Source: Microscilla marina ATCC 23134 (GTDB taxonomy: Bacteria > Bacteroidota > Bacteroidia > Cytophagales > Microscillaceae). Taken from it: a stretch of 64,000 bases of DNA. This document shows positions 16,701-27,804 of the stretch, piece by piece. Position 1 is the first letter of the stretch, and every line of letters begins with the position of its first letter. The translations under genes and the position numbers were made by a program. Where the stretch lies: NCBI RefSeq assembly GCF_000169175.1, contig NZ_AAWS01000007.1, positions 217,001 to 281,000 of the forward strand, given 5' to 3'. The notes under the pieces are model-generated. The model was not told the DNA's origin. It made no database searches and saw nothing but the letters and a program-made list of their open reading frames with translations.

Positions 16701-17705
16701 TTACGAAGATTTTACAATCTGCCCATTGGGGGTAATTTGATAAAAAGAAGCTCCTTGTTCGCCCATTTCCTGACCACTGGTGGTAGAGTGCCAGGTATTC
16801 GATATTTTACCATTGGCTTGTATAGTGATGTCACAAGCTTGGTTATAACCAGCCATCATGTGGCCACCTCCCATAAAACCTACAACTTCAATGGCAACTG
16901 CCTTGCCCGATTTACGATTAAAAGTGTTGAGTACTATAGATTGAGAACTGCGGTATCCTCTGATGTATAAAATACCAACCAGGTCGCTACTTATTTCGAA
17001 GTATCCAATATTTTGAAAGTTTTCTCCCTCAATAGCATCCTTAATCAACAAATTTAAGCCGCTTTTGTCCATTGCCTTAAAAGTACTGTATTGCTGACTG
17101 TTTACATTGACAGGGTATTCAAACTTTTTGATTTTACTTAGGTAAGCTTCCAGTGCTGAAGGTTTGACTATTTTCATTTTAAAAATTTTCCCCTCCTTAT
17201 AAGATTTTATCTTCACACTATTGTCAAACTCAAGCCATACTTCAAGTGTAGTATCATAGCCTTTCCATTCCTGACGTACTACTACTCTTGCTTTATTGTC
17301 TTTGAGTACAATGCCTGCCAGGTTTGGGGTATATTTAACATCGGTTTTGGTGCTCAAAAAACGTTTGGCTTCAGTAGCAATGGCTTTAGGGTGAGTGTTT
17401 TTCATGGTAATCCACTGATCTACTGAGGGAGCGAAGTTGTCTTGAGCGGCTGCCTCATAATTACCATTGGTAAGGTTGGCAAAGTAGCTTTTTACTACAT
17501 TGATTACTTGGGTTGTTTTTTCGTCAGGCGTATCATACTTAGTCGCAGGTGCTTGATTGTCATCTTCTTCTTTTTTTGTAGCAGTGTTTCCCAATGTGTC
17601 GCTTTGAGTGTTGGTAGTGGTGTTATTAGTTTGCTCGGTTGATTTTGTGCCACATGACCAGAGGAAAATACTAAGTAAAAGGCTTAAAGTAAGATGCTTT
17701 ATCAT
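16701..17705 (-). CDS. Lipoprotein of unknown function
   Basis: 334 residues. The signal peptide MIKHLTLSLLLSIFLWSCG has its lipobox Cys at 18, followed by a low-complexity Thr/Asn linker. Residues ~65-150 (VINVVKSYFANLTNGNYEAAAQ...) look like an NTF2/SnoaL-type cone fold, often used for small-molecule binding; the remaining ~180 residues are unassigned strands. No close operon partner: it is 190 bp upstream of the T9SS cargo gene on the same strand. The NTF2 guess is weak; the lipoprotein call is firm. Confidence 0.72.
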   Translation of the reverse strand: MIKHLTLSLLLSIFLWSCGTKSTEQTNNTTTNTQSDTLGNTATKKEEDDNQAPATKYDTPDEKTTQVINVVKSYFANLTNGNYEAAAQDNFAPSVDQWITMKNTHPKAIATEAKRFLSTKTDVKYTPNLAGIVLKDNKARVVVRQEWKGYDTTLEVWLEFDNSVKIKSYKEGKIFKMKIVKPSALEAYLSKIKKFEYPVNVNSQQYSTFKAMDKSGLNLLIKDAIEGENFQNIGYFEISSDLVGILYIRGYRSSQSIVLNTFNRKSGKAVAIEVVGFMGGGHMMAGYNQACDITIQANGKISNTWHSTTSGQEMGEQGASFYQITPNGQIVKSS

Positions 17706-17898
17706 TTTATCGTAGTTTTTTGTGGGTGAAATATTTTAAAAGCAAAATACTTATTTATAATTAAAGCGAAAGCCTTTGTTAGATTAAATCAATAGTAAGT
17801 TCAAATAAAAAAAGGTTGCCCCCTATGAAAGAGAACAACCCTAAATGACAATGCTCAAACTAAATAGTTACCGTGAGCACATCACTAAAAAGTATCAA

Positions 17899-20800
17899 TT
17901 ATTTGTATAGTACCTTAAGTACTTTTTTGCCTTCGTTGTGTCTGATTACCACCAAATACAACCCAGGCTTTAAACCACTAAGGTCAATTTCTTGTTTAAA
18001 CTCCCCACCAACAGTTTTGAGTGAAGCTTTTCTCAAGCCTGCACCATTTGTGCTGGTTATTACTATATCTACTTTTGAATCTTCCTCTACGTTTCCTGTT
18101 ACAGTTATTTTACCAGTAGTAGTAGGGTTAGGGTAAGTCGAAAACTCTGACGCTACATCAAAATCAGTAGTTCTACTGGCAAGACTTCCTGCAGCTTGGA
18201 TGTCTACTGTATAGTCTTCTATTTTACCATAGATAAAGTTAGCACAAGAGGTGCCCGTTTGTAGGTCCTGACGCATAATTACACGCATTCTGGTTTTACC
18301 TATTCTGGCATCTTGTGGGATACGTATTTTCTTTGACATACGTGTTTCAAATCTACCACGCTTGGTTTGGTATACTCGCTCACCTGCATCATCAAAGTCA
18401 CCATCGTGGTTATAATCAATCCACACCTGGAACTTCTGAAGGAATAAGTTACGTATTTTTAACTTATATTTTCCACCCTGAGCCACACTTGCCGTAAGGT
18501 TAGTAAAATCACTAAATGCATCACCAAACTGTAGTCCGCTGGTGTTTTTAATTCCGGCAAACTTTACTTTACTGTGGAAGAAGCCAAAGAAACTTGACGG
18601 AGTACAGTAAGTTTGGGATTTTTTAGAGGCACTGAAATCACTTGATCCGTACAAGCAATTGGCCCTTACCTGAAACTCGTAAGTACAGCCACTGCTCAAA
18701 CCATTGAGGTCTAAAGAAGCATTTGTTAAACCATTTTCAGTGATCCACTCGGTGGCACCTTGTAAACGGTAACGTACATCATAAGATTGGGCGGTGTATA
18801 CTGCGTCCCAAGTCAAAGTAGTAGAGTTCAAAGTAATATTAGTGTTGCCAAGGTTTTGAGCTAGTGCACAAGCTACATTTACCAGGTTAGCACTGTATAC
18901 ACCATTACCGTGAGTAGCTACTGCTACCAATCCATCAGATGCACGGGTTTTCACCATCATAGTTACTACATTGCCCAACACATCGCCACCTTCTCGGTTC
19001 CACACAGTATTTGCTCCATCAAGCTTGGTAGTAGAGAACAGTCCAATGCTAGTACCTACAAAATAAATAGGGGCACCTACAGTGGGGCGGTGTACCGAAA
19101 TCCAACGAACCGAAGGACCATTTCCAGTTCCATCAGCGTTTTGCTCAAGGTTACCACTTACATCTGTCCAGCTATCTCCTCCATTTTCAGTATAAAATAC
19201 ACTTGGGATACCATAATTAGAGAATGTAGCATATACTTTATTTGAATCTACTGGATCGGCAGTAATTGAACTTACAGAACCGTCAGGCAAGCCCTTACCA
19301 GTAAATATATCGATTGTACCCGGCTGTCCTACAGCAGCATTAGGTACTTTATAAATTTCTCCACCACCTGCTTTTCCATAGTACAATGTTCCGTTCACTG
19401 CCACATCTAACGCTGATGTAAAGAAGTTAATTCCAAGGAAGGTGCTATCTAAACGTTCCCAGTTGTTATAGGCAAATATGGGAGTGCCATCAGGGAATGC
19501 TCCAAAAGAGTCCTTATTGTCCAAATCTGGATTACGGTATACACCACCATCAGCTAAGAAATACATCCTTTTGTAGTTGGTGCGATCCAGGATAAAAGGA
19601 TTAATGAATAGGAAAGCATTGGCTGCCAAAGGTGTTACAAAAATAAATGCATTGGTAGTGTCTCCTTCTTCTTGACGCAAAGTACGACCAAGCTGAGAAC
19701 TTACATAACGAACGTTGCTGTTAGGCTCAATGGCGTTATAAGAGCCATCACCACTGTTGATATTTGCCCAATCAGCATTAGTGGCTTTTGAGTTGGTTAT
19801 CCAGGTTGAGTTATCCTGAAAACCAGCAATAATACGGTTATCATTGGCAGTGATTGGGTCAATAGAAATAGCGTAAGGCTGAGTAGTGAAGTAACCATTG
19901 TTCAATGACTCCCAAGCAACTGGTTCAACCCCTGTTGTATCGTTTTCTAAAATGTTTTCGGTGCGACTCAAGCCTCCATCATGTCCTGTAACTACTCGGT
20001 TGGGGTTCGATGGGTAAAACATCATCACGTGGTTGTCAGGGTGATGGTTGGTGTATAGAGTTATATTGTTGAGTGGAGAGTAACCACCTATCCAGGCATT
20101 GGTAGTGGTATCAGCAAACCCATTGGTAGAGCGGTAAATATTCAAGCTACCAAGAAAAACAACCTCAGCATTGTCAGGCTTAATTCTTACGTATTGGTTG
20201 TAGTTAGCTTGTCCTAAGTTTCCTACATTACCTCCAAATGCAGGTAAATTTGCCGTAAGGTCTGTCCAGGCACCACCGTTTCCAGTAGTTCCATCACCAT
20301 TACCTTCACCGACAGTGTATATATATTTAAACAAACTATGTCCACTTACTCCTGCACCTGGGGTGGTAGCGAAGAAATAAACAATATTTTCGTCAGATTG
20401 AGCAATATCAAGTACTACACGCGCAAAGTTAGCGGGGAATGCAGCTGGAGTAATACTGGTCCAATTGGCACCATCAGTAGAGCGGAATATACCATTGTTA
20501 GGAGCTCCGCCTGCCTGAATAGTGGCATACATTATACCAGTAGCGCTGATTTCAATGTCGTTCAACGCAGTACCAGCACCTGGCAATACATTAGTCCAGG
20601 TAGTACCACCATCAGTAGATCGCTTAATTCCATTAAGTCCAGCTACGTACACATCACCGTTGGTAGGGTGTACACGTACTCTAAAATTGAGTTGAAAATC
20701 AGTGTTAAGTACAGTAAGGTCGTTAGAGGTAGTACTTGGTAACAGTATCCAGGTAAGGCCACCATCAGTTGATTTAAATACACCACTACCATAAAAGTTA

Positions 20801-21342
20801 GCTCCAAAAGCACGGGCAGAGTTTCCTACTGCTTCGCCTGTTACATAATACCATACATTGGTGTTGGTAGGATCTTGGTAAATGTCAGTAACACTTTGTC
20901 TTTCCGATACACCAGTTACTTTGCTCCAGTTGGCACCACCGTCAGTAGAACGCCACATACCTCCCGAAACACCACCTGCAAGGAGAATATTTTCATCATT
21001 ACGATCAATAGCCAACGCGCGGGTACGCCCTCCTACATTGTAAGGACCTCTTTGCTTCCAGTTTTCTATTGGAATAACCGTAGAAGACTTGGTTCTGTTT
21101 CGTTTTTGATTTTGCTTCATTTCCAAGGCAAATGTTAACTCCGCTTCCCGGCTTAGTATGTTGCCGTCTGGACCTTTTAACATCAACTTGTTATAGTCAC
21201 TTTTTTGTTTGCGTGAGCCTTCTTTAGCTCGCTTTTTAATTTTTTGCAGTACTTGTTCTTGGCTCACCTGGGCCAATGCCTCAAATGAAAACCCTAGCGT
21301 AAGCAGGCTAAGCAGTACAATGTTCTGTAAAATACGTTTCAT
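17899..21342 (-). CDS. Secreted BNR/sortilin-type propeller protein with T9SS sorting domain
   Basis: 1147 residues. A signal peptide (to ~EALAQ) is followed by many BNR/Asp-box repeats of the form S.DGG.TW (GMWRSTDGGANW, GVFKSTDGGLTW, GIKRSTDGGTTW, YTENGGDSW), which build beta-propellers like VPS10/sortilin and exo-xyloglucanases. Next comes a fibronectin type III domain (~815-905), then a GEVED-like domain (VWIDYNHDGDFDDAGERV), and a C-terminal Por sorting domain (STYPNPTTTGKITV ... LKPGLYLVVI). It is exported by Sec and then the type IX system to the cell surface or medium. Substrate unknown; adhesion or glycan handling is plausible. Codon use is ordinary. Confidence 0.92.
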   Translation of the reverse strand: MKRILQNIVLLSLLTLGFSFEALAQVSQEQVLQKIKKRAKEGSRKQKSDYNKLMLKGPDGNILSREAELTFALEMKQNQKRNRTKSSTVIPIENWKQRGPYNVGGRTRALAIDRNDENILLAGGVSGGMWRSTDGGANWSKVTGVSERQSVTDIYQDPTNTNVWYYVTGEAVGNSARAFGANFYGSGVFKSTDGGLTWILLPSTTSNDLTVLNTDFQLNFRVRVHPTNGDVYVAGLNGIKRSTDGGTTWTNVLPGAGTALNDIEISATGIMYATIQAGGAPNNGIFRSTDGANWTSITPAAFPANFARVVLDIAQSDENIVYFFATTPGAGVSGHSLFKYIYTVGEGNGDGTTGNGGAWTDLTANLPAFGGNVGNLGQANYNQYVRIKPDNAEVVFLGSLNIYRSTNGFADTTTNAWIGGYSPLNNITLYTNHHPDNHVMMFYPSNPNRVVTGHDGGLSRTENILENDTTGVEPVAWESLNNGYFTTQPYAISIDPITANDNRIIAGFQDNSTWITNSKATNADWANINSGDGSYNAIEPNSNVRYVSSQLGRTLRQEEGDTTNAFIFVTPLAANAFLFINPFILDRTNYKRMYFLADGGVYRNPDLDNKDSFGAFPDGTPIFAYNNWERLDSTFLGINFFTSALDVAVNGTLYYGKAGGGEIYKVPNAAVGQPGTIDIFTGKGLPDGSVSSITADPVDSNKVYATFSNYGIPSVFYTENGGDSWTDVSGNLEQNADGTGNGPSVRWISVHRPTVGAPIYFVGTSIGLFSTTKLDGANTVWNREGGDVLGNVVTMMVKTRASDGLVAVATHGNGVYSANLVNVACALAQNLGNTNITLNSTTLTWDAVYTAQSYDVRYRLQGATEWITENGLTNASLDLNGLSSGCTYEFQVRANCLYGSSDFSASKKSQTYCTPSSFFGFFHSKVKFAGIKNTSGLQFGDAFSDFTNLTASVAQGGKYKLKIRNLFLQKFQVWIDYNHDGDFDDAGERVYQTKRGRFETRMSKKIRIPQDARIGKTRMRVIMRQDLQTGTSCANFIYGKIEDYTVDIQAAGSLASRTTDFDVASEFSTYPNPTTTGKITVTGNVEEDSKVDIVITSTNGAGLRKASLKTVGGEFKQEIDLSGLKPGLYLVVIRHNEGKKVLKVLYK

Positions 21343-21724
21343 ATAAATATATTATTGTGATAATTATTGAATTCCCACAAAACTATATGATTACATGTAT
21401 AGATAAAGAAATTGAAGGGTATACAAAAAGTAAACACAGAGAAAAAAAATAGTGCCACTTTTTTGAAAAAGCCTTTTAGGTAGAAAACAATTGGGAAAGT
21501 AAATATGGGTAATATCTTGACTGTCAAAATCTTGTATTTAATCTACAGGTAAACATAGATGTAAACACGCTGTGTTTGGAAAAAACACTACAAAAAAATA
21601 ATCTGTATAGTCAAAAATTGATAATAGAACTGGGCAGTTCAATTAATCTTATCAAATAAAAGAAGAAGGGTGGTTGATAATACAGGCAACCTACCCGATT
21701 TGTTCAGGTAGGTATACGTGTATA
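21343..21724. other. Intergenic region, nothing clear
   Basis: AT-rich DNA between two minus-strand genes. I see no ORF with coding character, tRNA or strong terminator. It probably holds the leader and promoter of the T9SS cargo gene. Confidence 0.5.
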
Positions 21725-22798
21725 TTACAGCATAAGTTTCTTAGTTGTGTAGTAATTTGCAAAACTTTTAATTTGATCTTCAGTGCCCAATACAATCATT
21801 ACATCCCCATTGGTAATTTTAGTGCTGGGGTGAGGGTTGATCATAAAACTTCTTTTTTCTCCTGCCTTGAAAGCCATAATGGTAGCACCACTTTTTTTTC
21901 TAATATCTAAGTCCATAATGCTTTTTTCGCGGAAGTTTTCCTTCATATCCTCAAAGCTAAACTCCTCTAACTTAAGCTCACCTGTTCCACTGATCATATC
22001 TAAAAACTCGACTACCCCTGGCTTGGTAATCAGGTTGGCCATATAGGTGCCCCCAATCAAGTCGGGGCGTACCAATCGGTTGGCACCCGCTCTTATGAGT
22101 TTACTTTCAGCACTTGTTTCATTGGCTCTAGCCACAATATTAATTCCCGTATTCATTTGTCGTGCAGTAAGCGTTACAAAAACACTGTCAGCATCTTTGG
22201 GTAGCGTTGTAATCAAAGCCTGGGCACGTTCTACACCCGCTGTTTTTAGTATTTCATCGTGTGTGGCATCCCCTTCTATGTATACAATTTCACTGGGAGC
22301 CAACTCTTTGAGTAGTTCAGGGTCTTGTTCCACCACTACAAAAGGAATGTTATTTTTTTGAAGTTCTTCACAAGCCCTTATACCGTTTCTACCAAATCCG
22401 CACACAATTACATGGTCTTTCATTTTGTTTACCTTCCTTATACTATTGTAGTTATTCAAAATTTCACGAAGTTCTCCTTCAAACAAGTAAGTGGTTAGCA
22501 CAGAGGCAAATAAAGCAAATATCCCCAGGTTTATTACGATGTAAAAAGAGGTGAATAACCTGCCAGCATCAGACAGAGGGTGTACTTCGGTAAACCCAAC
22601 TGTTGCAATAGTAATGACAGTCATGTAAAATGCATCAATAAAGGTATAGTTTTCTTCAATAAACATAAACCCACTTATACCAATACCTATGCTCAACAGA
22701 AAAAGCAAGCTAACTTTTATAAGTTTATTTAGCCTTCTGTCAACCCTTATATAATGATTTAAGCTATATTTCACAGTACGTAGCCAAGTTAATAACAT
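21725..22798 (-). CDS. Two-helix potassium channel with cytoplasmic RCK (TrkA-N/TrkA-C) domains
   Basis: 357 residues. Two transmembrane helices (~28-46 and ~78-100) flank a pore loop with the filter TVGFTE at residues 66-71; most K+ channels have TVGYGD, so the filter is a variant. Next come a Rossmann RCK domain with GFGRNG (~113) and acidic ...VVVEQDPELL, then a TrkA-C domain (~270-357). This is the MthK/Kch architecture: a tetrameric inner-membrane channel gated by nucleotide or ion binding. Monocistronic as far as can be seen. Confidence 0.92.
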   Translation of the reverse strand: MLLTWLRTVKYSLNHYIRVDRRLNKLIKVSLLFLLSIGIGISGFMFIEENYTFIDAFYMTVITIATVGFTEVHPLSDAGRLFTSFYIVINLGIFALFASVLTTYLFEGELREILNNYNSIRKVNKMKDHVIVCGFGRNGIRACEELQKNNIPFVVVEQDPELLKELAPSEIVYIEGDATHDEILKTAGVERAQALITTLPKDADSVFVTLTARQMNTGINIVARANETSAESKLIRAGANRLVRPDLIGGTYMANLITKPGVVEFLDMISGTGELKLEEFSFEDMKENFREKSIMDLDIRKKSGATIMAFKAGEKRSFMINPHPSTKITNGDVMIVLGTEDQIKSFANYYTTKKLML

Positions 22799-23116
22799 TT
22801 TCTAAATCCATTAAACACCCCATAAGACATTAATTGTTAAATGCGAGATTCTACGAGGTTTTTGCAGGACACATTTGTTAAAGCTAAATAAATTTATCAA
22901 CAATTTAATCTATTGAATTTTTTCATTAGAATCGCTAAATTACAAATATTACTCAAATGATATGAATGCTGGTCTTTACTTATCAGTAAAAAATATACTA
23001 TTTACGCATTTGATCTGTTTTTACTTCTAATAAAGTGTGTAACAGAAAGCAACTGTAAGTCATAGATAATGAGTTATTTATTAAAGCTACAACGTCAGTG
23101 TTAAATTCCTGTAAGA
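22799..23116. other. Divergent intergenic region
   Basis: 318 bp of AT-rich DNA between the divergent K+ channel and AraC-type genes. It must carry both promoters; no site is clear enough to mark. No ORF or RNA gene seen. Confidence 0.4.
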
Positions 23117-24235
23117 ATGATCAATTATTGGGCAATATTTTTTTTAATAGCAGCTGGGCAAGGTCTTTTTCTCTCCTTGTTGTTGTTGTTACGCAATGTA
23201 TCTAAAAATTTATTTTTAGCCCTGTTGATCAGTTTATTCTCTTTAACCATAGGGCATTATGTGACGTTTTGGCTGGGGCTTTTTTCCAAGTATCCTCATC
23301 TTATAGGCTTGTCTGCCACTTTACCTTGGCTATTTGGTCCTACACTATACCTCTATGTAAAACAAACAGGGCATCAGGCCAGGGTTAAACGCTCGTCAGT
23401 ATTACATTTTGCTGTGTTTTTTTTACACTTTTTGTACTTAACTCCTTTTTATACCTCCAGTGCAGTTAACAAGTTGACAAAAGCACAAGACACCACATTA
23501 TACAGCACCTATCAGCTCATTATTAACTGGGGGCAAACCATTTCTTTACTTTTTTATGCAGCACTTATTCTATATACTGTATTGTACAAAAGTAGTAAGA
23601 GTCGTAGTAAGTCATTGTTATATATGAGTGGTTTATTTATTGCTTTTTCAGTGAGTCACGCCAGTTATTACGTAATGGTTTACGGCTTTCATTATGTGCA
23701 AATCTATGATTATTACATTTCTGCTTCTATGGCATTGTTTATTTATTGGGTAGGTTATATAGGGTTTATCAAACCAGAAGCCCTCGATGGAGAAACTACG
23801 ACTCATCAAGCAGTAACTCTTCCCGCAAATAAACCAGCCAAATATGCTCATTCAGCCCTTAGTGACCTTCATGCCAAACAACTGTTAGATCAACTAAAAC
23901 AACTGATGCAAACCGAAAAGCCCTACTTAAACCCTGCACTCAAAATGAAAGAAATAGCAGATCAAATGGGGATTTCAGGCCATCACTTATCGCAGATTCT
24001 TAACGAATATGCAGAACAAAACTACGCAGACTTTGTCAATAGCTATAGGGTAAACGAAGTAAGGCAAAAACTTCGTAATCCCCAATATGCGCAGGAAAAA
24101 ATCATTGCTATAGCCTATGATGCAGGGTTTAATACCAAAGCATCGTTTAATGCACACTTTAAGAAGCAAACCGGACTATCTCCATCTGCTTATAAGCAAC
24201 AGTTCCTGGGTGAAACCTTGCCCAAAAACAACTAA
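23117..24235 (+). CDS. Membrane-embedded AraC-family regulator
   Basis: 372 residues. About seven hydrophobic helices fill residues 1-220 (starting YWAIFFLIAAGQGLFLSLLLLL). After a ~40-residue linker comes a C-terminal HTH_18 domain (~260-365) with MKEIADQMGISGHHLSQILNEY and IIAIAYDAGFNTKASFNAHFKKQTGLSPSAYK. Such 7TM-AraC proteins are frequent in Bacteroidota and are thought to sense a membrane or periplasmic signal and bind DNA from the membrane. Target genes unknown; the str operon follows but has its own promoter. Confidence 0.88.
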   Translation: MINYWAIFFLIAAGQGLFLSLLLLLRNVSKNLFLALLISLFSLTIGHYVTFWLGLFSKYPHLIGLSATLPWLFGPTLYLYVKQTGHQARVKRSSVLHFAVFFLHFLYLTPFYTSSAVNKLTKAQDTTLYSTYQLIINWGQTISLLFYAALILYTVLYKSSKSRSKSLLYMSGLFIAFSVSHASYYVMVYGFHYVQIYDYYISASMALFIYWVGYIGFIKPEALDGETTTHQAVTLPANKPAKYAHSALSDLHAKQLLDQLKQLMQTEKPYLNPALKMKEIADQMGISGHHLSQILNEYAEQNYADFVNSYRVNEVRQKLRNPQYAQEKIIAIAYDAGFNTKASFNAHFKKQTGLSPSAYKQQFLGETLPKNN

Positions 24236-24386
24236 ATACTGTGGAGGGTTATATTGTATAAAATGAAGAAGTCTCCCTGCCACGCCAATACTTCCTTTTG
24301 AATATAAAATCCCTTATTTTCTGCCTCTACCAAAGACCATAAGCCGATAGAAACTTGTTGCTTATACAAAAATTAAAATTAATACA

Positions 24387-24418
24387 TTTTGAATAACTAA
24401 GGGTTTTTTCTACATTTG
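24387..24418 (+). promoter_or_regulatory. Bacteroidota-type promoter of the str operon
   Basis: A -33 box TTTTG (24387-24391) and a -7 box TACATTTG (24411-24418) are 19 bp apart, matching the TTG / TAnnTTTG consensus of the phylum. It predicts a ~45-base leader before rpsL. Confidence 0.75.
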
Positions 24419-24469
24419 CACTCCAAAAAAATTCAGTCTCACGACGATTTTATTAAATTGAATGTGTAA

Positions 24470-24850
24470 ATGCCTACTATACAACAATTAGTAAGAAAAG
24501 GGAGGAAAACGTTAACGAGTAAATCAAAATCTCCTGCTTTGGACAGATGTCCACAACGCAGAGGTGTATGTACAAGGGTTTACACTACTACTCCCAAAAA
24601 ACCAAACTCTGCCATGCGTAAAGTTGCGCGTGTGCGTCTCACCAACGGAAAAGAGGTAAACGCCTATATCCCTGGTGAAGGACATAATTTGCAGGAACAC
24701 TCTATAGTTTTAATTAGAGGTGGAAGGGTAAAAGATTTGCCTGGTGTACGTTATCACATCATACGAGGAGCGTTAGATACCGCAGGTGTGGAAGGTCGTT
24801 CGCAAGGAAGATCTAAGTACGGGGCAAAAAGACCAAAAAGTAAAAAATAG
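24470..24850 (+). CDS. rpsL: 30S ribosomal protein S12
   Basis: 126 residues, full length. It shows the family landmarks [24 protein letters not shown] and [10 protein letters not shown]...[13 protein letters not shown], the loops near the decoding centre where streptomycin-resistance changes arise; Lys in KKPNSA is wild type. First gene of the str operon; rpsG starts 33 bp later. Confidence 0.98.
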   Translation: MPTIQQLVRKGRKTLTSKSKSPALDRCPQRRGVCTRVYTTTPKKPNSAMRKVARVRLTNGKEVNAYIPGEGHNLQEHSIVLIRGGRVKDLPGVRYHIIRGALDTAGVEGRSQGRSKYGAKRPKSKK

Positions 24851-24883
24851 GTTAGTAGCCGCTAGTATCTAGTAGAAAGAACA

Positions 24884-25351
24884 ATGAGAAAAAGAAAACC
24901 GAAAAAACGCTATCTACTCCCTGATCCAAAGTTTCAGGATGTATTGGTAACCAAGTTTGTAAACTATCTGATGGAAGATGGTAAAAAAAGTCTTGCTTAT
25001 AGTATCTTTTATGGTGCTTTAGACTTGGTTCAAGAGAAAACAGGCGACAGTGGTCTTGAAATGTGGAAAAAGGCCTTGAATAATGTAATGCCCGGGGTAG
25101 AAGTTAGAAGTAGAAGAGTGGGAGGAGCTACCTTCCAGGTGCCAACCGAGGTTCGTCCTGAAAGAAAAGTTTCTTTAGGAATTAAATGGATGATAAGCTT
25201 TGCACGAAAACGCGGTGAAAAAACAATGCACGAGCGTTTGGCAGCTGAAATTATAGCTGGTGCTAAAAATGAAGGTGGAGCTGTAAAGAAGAAAGATGAT
25301 ACTCATCGTATGGCTGAGGCTAACCGAGCATTTTCACACTTCAGATTTTAA
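24884..25351 (+). CDS. rpsG: 30S ribosomal protein S7
   Basis: 155 residues, full length, from [10 protein letters not shown]. Signature [11 protein letters not shown] and the C-terminal [14 protein letters not shown] are present. S7 nucleates assembly of the 30S head and contacts E-site tRNA. Second gene of the str operon; fusA follows after 105 bp. Confidence 0.98.
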   Translation: MRKRKPKKRYLLPDPKFQDVLVTKFVNYLMEDGKKSLAYSIFYGALDLVQEKTGDSGLEMWKKALNNVMPGVEVRSRRVGGATFQVPTEVRPERKVSLGIKWMISFARKRGEKTMHERLAAEIIAGAKNEGGAVKKKDDTHRMAEANRAFSHFRF

Positions 25352-25456
25352 AAAATATTTTCTTAGCTGGTCACAAAAACAACAAAAATTGGGGGTTAGT
25401 TATTATTATTTTAGTAACTAGCCTCTAATTCTATTATTTAGCTTCTTATATACAAA

Positions 25457-27574
25457 ATGGCTGATTTAACGCTCTTACGCAATATCGGTATCATGGCACA
25501 CATTGATGCTGGTAAAACTACAACGACTGAACGTATCCTGTATTACACAGGATTAACCCACAAAATTGGCGAGGTTCACGATGGTGCTGCTACTATGGAT
25601 CACATGGCGCAGGAGCAGGAAAGAGGTATTACCATTACTTCTGCTGCAACCACCACTAACTGGAACTACCCAACTGTTCAAGGCGAAAACATTCCTGGCA
25701 CTAACACTTACAAAGTTAACATCATTGATACTCCTGGTCACGTTGATTTTACTGTAGAAGTAGAGCGTTCTCTGCGTGTATTAGATGGTGCTGTGGCTTT
25801 GTTTTGTGCTGTTTCTGGTGTAGAACCTCAGTCTGAAACTGTTTGGCGACAAGCTGATAAGTATCTTGTACCACGTATTTGTTTTGTAAATAAAATGGAC
25901 CGTGCAGGTGCAGATTTCTTTAATGCCGTAGCAGACATTAAAGACAAATTGGGTGCTAACCCTGTTCCTCTGCAAATTCCTATTGGAGCAGAAGATGAAT
26001 TCAAAGGAGTGGTAGATTTGATTACCAACGAAGCCATTGTTTGGAACGAAGAGGATCAAGGAAAAACCTACAAAGTAATTGATATTCCTGAAGATTTGAA
26101 GGAAACTGTCTCTGAGTGGAGAGGTAAATTAGTAGAGAGTGTTGCAGAGTATGATGATGCGTTGATGGAGAAGTTCTTTGAGGACGAAAACTCTATTACT
26201 AAGGAGGAAATGATGGCAGCCATCCGTAAAGCAGTAATTGACATGTCTATGTCTCCTGTAATGTGCGGTTCTGCCTTCAAAAACAAAGGAGTGCAAGCAT
26301 TGTTAGATGCTGTGATTGCCTTCTTACCTAGTCCTTTAGATTTGCCCGATGTTGAAGGTGAAGATCCTGATACAGGTGAAACTATCACTCGTAAAGCGGA
26401 TTCAACAGATGCTTTCTCTGCATTGGCATTTAAAATTGCCACTGACCCTTATGTTGGTCGTTTGTGTTTCATACGTGCATATTCTGGGAAATTAGATGCT
26501 GGTTCTTATGTAACTAACATGCGTACTGGCAAAAAAGAGCGTATCTCTCGCTTGATGCAAATGCACGCCAATAAGCAAAACCCGATTCCTAGTGTAGAAG
26601 CTGGTGATATTTGTGCTGGTGTAGGTTTCAAAGACATTAAGACAGGTGATACCTTAGTAGAAGTAGGTAAGCCAATCATTCTTGAGTCTATGAGTTTTCC
26701 TGACCCTGTAATTGGTTACGCTATTGAGCCTAAAACTCAAGCGGATGCTGATAAACTGGGTACTGCAATTGCCAAATTGGTAGAGGAAGATCCTACTTTG
26801 ACTGTTCAGACAGACGAAGAAACTGGACAAACTGTACTAAGAGGTATGGGTGAGCTTCACTTAGAGATTATCATGGATCGTATGAGACGTGAATTTAAGG
26901 TAGAAGTAAACCAAGGTGCTCCTCAGGTAGCTTACAAAGAAGCCTTGACTAAGTCTTTTGATCACAAAGAGGTATATAAAAAGCAAACGGGTGGTAAAGG
27001 TAAATTTGCCGATATTCGTTTCGAATTGAAGCCTCGTGAAGATGGCAAGCCTGGTCTTGAGTTCTTGAACGAAATTAAAGGTGGACGTATTCCTAAGGAA
27101 TTTATCCCATCTATTGAAAAAGGATTTACTGAAGCAATGAAAAATGGTGCTTTGGCTGGTTACCCTGTAGATTCAATGACAGTTCGTTTGTATGACGGTT
27201 CTTTCCACGATGTGGATTCTGATGCCCTTTCTTTTGAAATGGCTGCCCGTCTTGGGTTCAAAGTAGCAGCAAAACAAGCTGGTGCTAAAATAATGGAACC
27301 AGTTATGGCAGTAGAAGTAACTACTCCTGACGAGTATACCGGACCTGTAAATGGTGACTTGAACAAACGTCGCGGATTGATGAAGGGAATGGATGCTAAG
27401 GCTGGTGCTCAGATAGTAAAGGCTGATGTGCCTTTGTCAGAACTATTTGGTTATGTTACTGACCTTCGTACGATTTCTTCAGGACGTGCTTCTGCAAGTT
27501 TGACCTTCTCTCATTACGACTTTGTGCCTAACAACATTGCCGAAGAGGTAATTACAAAAGCCAAAGGAGAGTAG
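25457..27574 (+). CDS. fusA: Elongation factor G
   Basis: 705 residues, complete. GTPase motifs: AHIDAGKTT (G1), RGITITSAA (G2), DTPGHVDF (G3) and [10 protein letters not shown] (G4). Domains II-V follow in the usual order, including the domain IV region [16 protein letters not shown]. It drives ribosomal translocation with GTP. Standard str-operon place after rpsG; the hairpin terminator just after it separates it from rpsJ. Confidence 0.98.
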   Translation: MADLTLLRNIGIMAHIDAGKTTTTERILYYTGLTHKIGEVHDGAATMDHMAQEQERGITITSAATTTNWNYPTVQGENIPGTNTYKVNIIDTPGHVDFTVEVERSLRVLDGAVALFCAVSGVEPQSETVWRQADKYLVPRICFVNKMDRAGADFFNAVADIKDKLGANPVPLQIPIGAEDEFKGVVDLITNEAIVWNEEDQGKTYKVIDIPEDLKETVSEWRGKLVESVAEYDDALMEKFFEDENSITKEEMMAAIRKAVIDMSMSPVMCGSAFKNKGVQALLDAVIAFLPSPLDLPDVEGEDPDTGETITRKADSTDAFSALAFKIATDPYVGRLCFIRAYSGKLDAGSYVTNMRTGKKERISRLMQMHANKQNPIPSVEAGDICAGVGFKDIKTGDTLVEVGKPIILESMSFPDPVIGYAIEPKTQADADKLGTAIAKLVEEDPTLTVQTDEETGQTVLRGMGELHLEIIMDRMRREFKVEVNQGAPQVAYKEALTKSFDHKEVYKKQTGGKGKFADIRFELKPREDGKPGLEFLNEIKGGRIPKEFIPSIEKGFTEAMKNGALAGYPVDSMTVRLYDGSFHDVDSDALSFEMAARLGFKVAAKQAGAKIMEPVMAVEVTTPDEYTGPVNGDLNKRRGLMKGMDAKAGAQIVKADVPLSELFGYVTDLRTISSGRASASLTFSHYDFVPNNIAEEVITKAKGE

Positions 27575-27598
27575 ATTATCAGATAGAATTATATATTG

Positions 27599-27621
27599 GG
27601 AAGGCTTATCATAAGTCTTCC
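27599..27621 (+). terminator. Terminator after fusA
   Basis: GGAAGGCTTA and TAAGTCTTCC form a 10-bp stem with one G-U pair and a 3-base loop, followed by TTTATT. It implies that rpsJ, 180 bp on, has at least partly its own transcript. Confidence 0.65.
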
Positions 27622-27804
27622 TTTATTATGAGTTGATGACAATGTCATGGTTGTTGTAAAACTCTTTATACATACATAACCGCCGGATTTCCGGCTAACA
27701 TTACCCAGACGGGGTGCCGTTATCTTTTTTATTGGATGTTTTGGCTACCCGTATGGTTTAGTAACTGTAATAAGCGCGGATAGTTTTAAACGCTTTTAAA
27801 AGAG

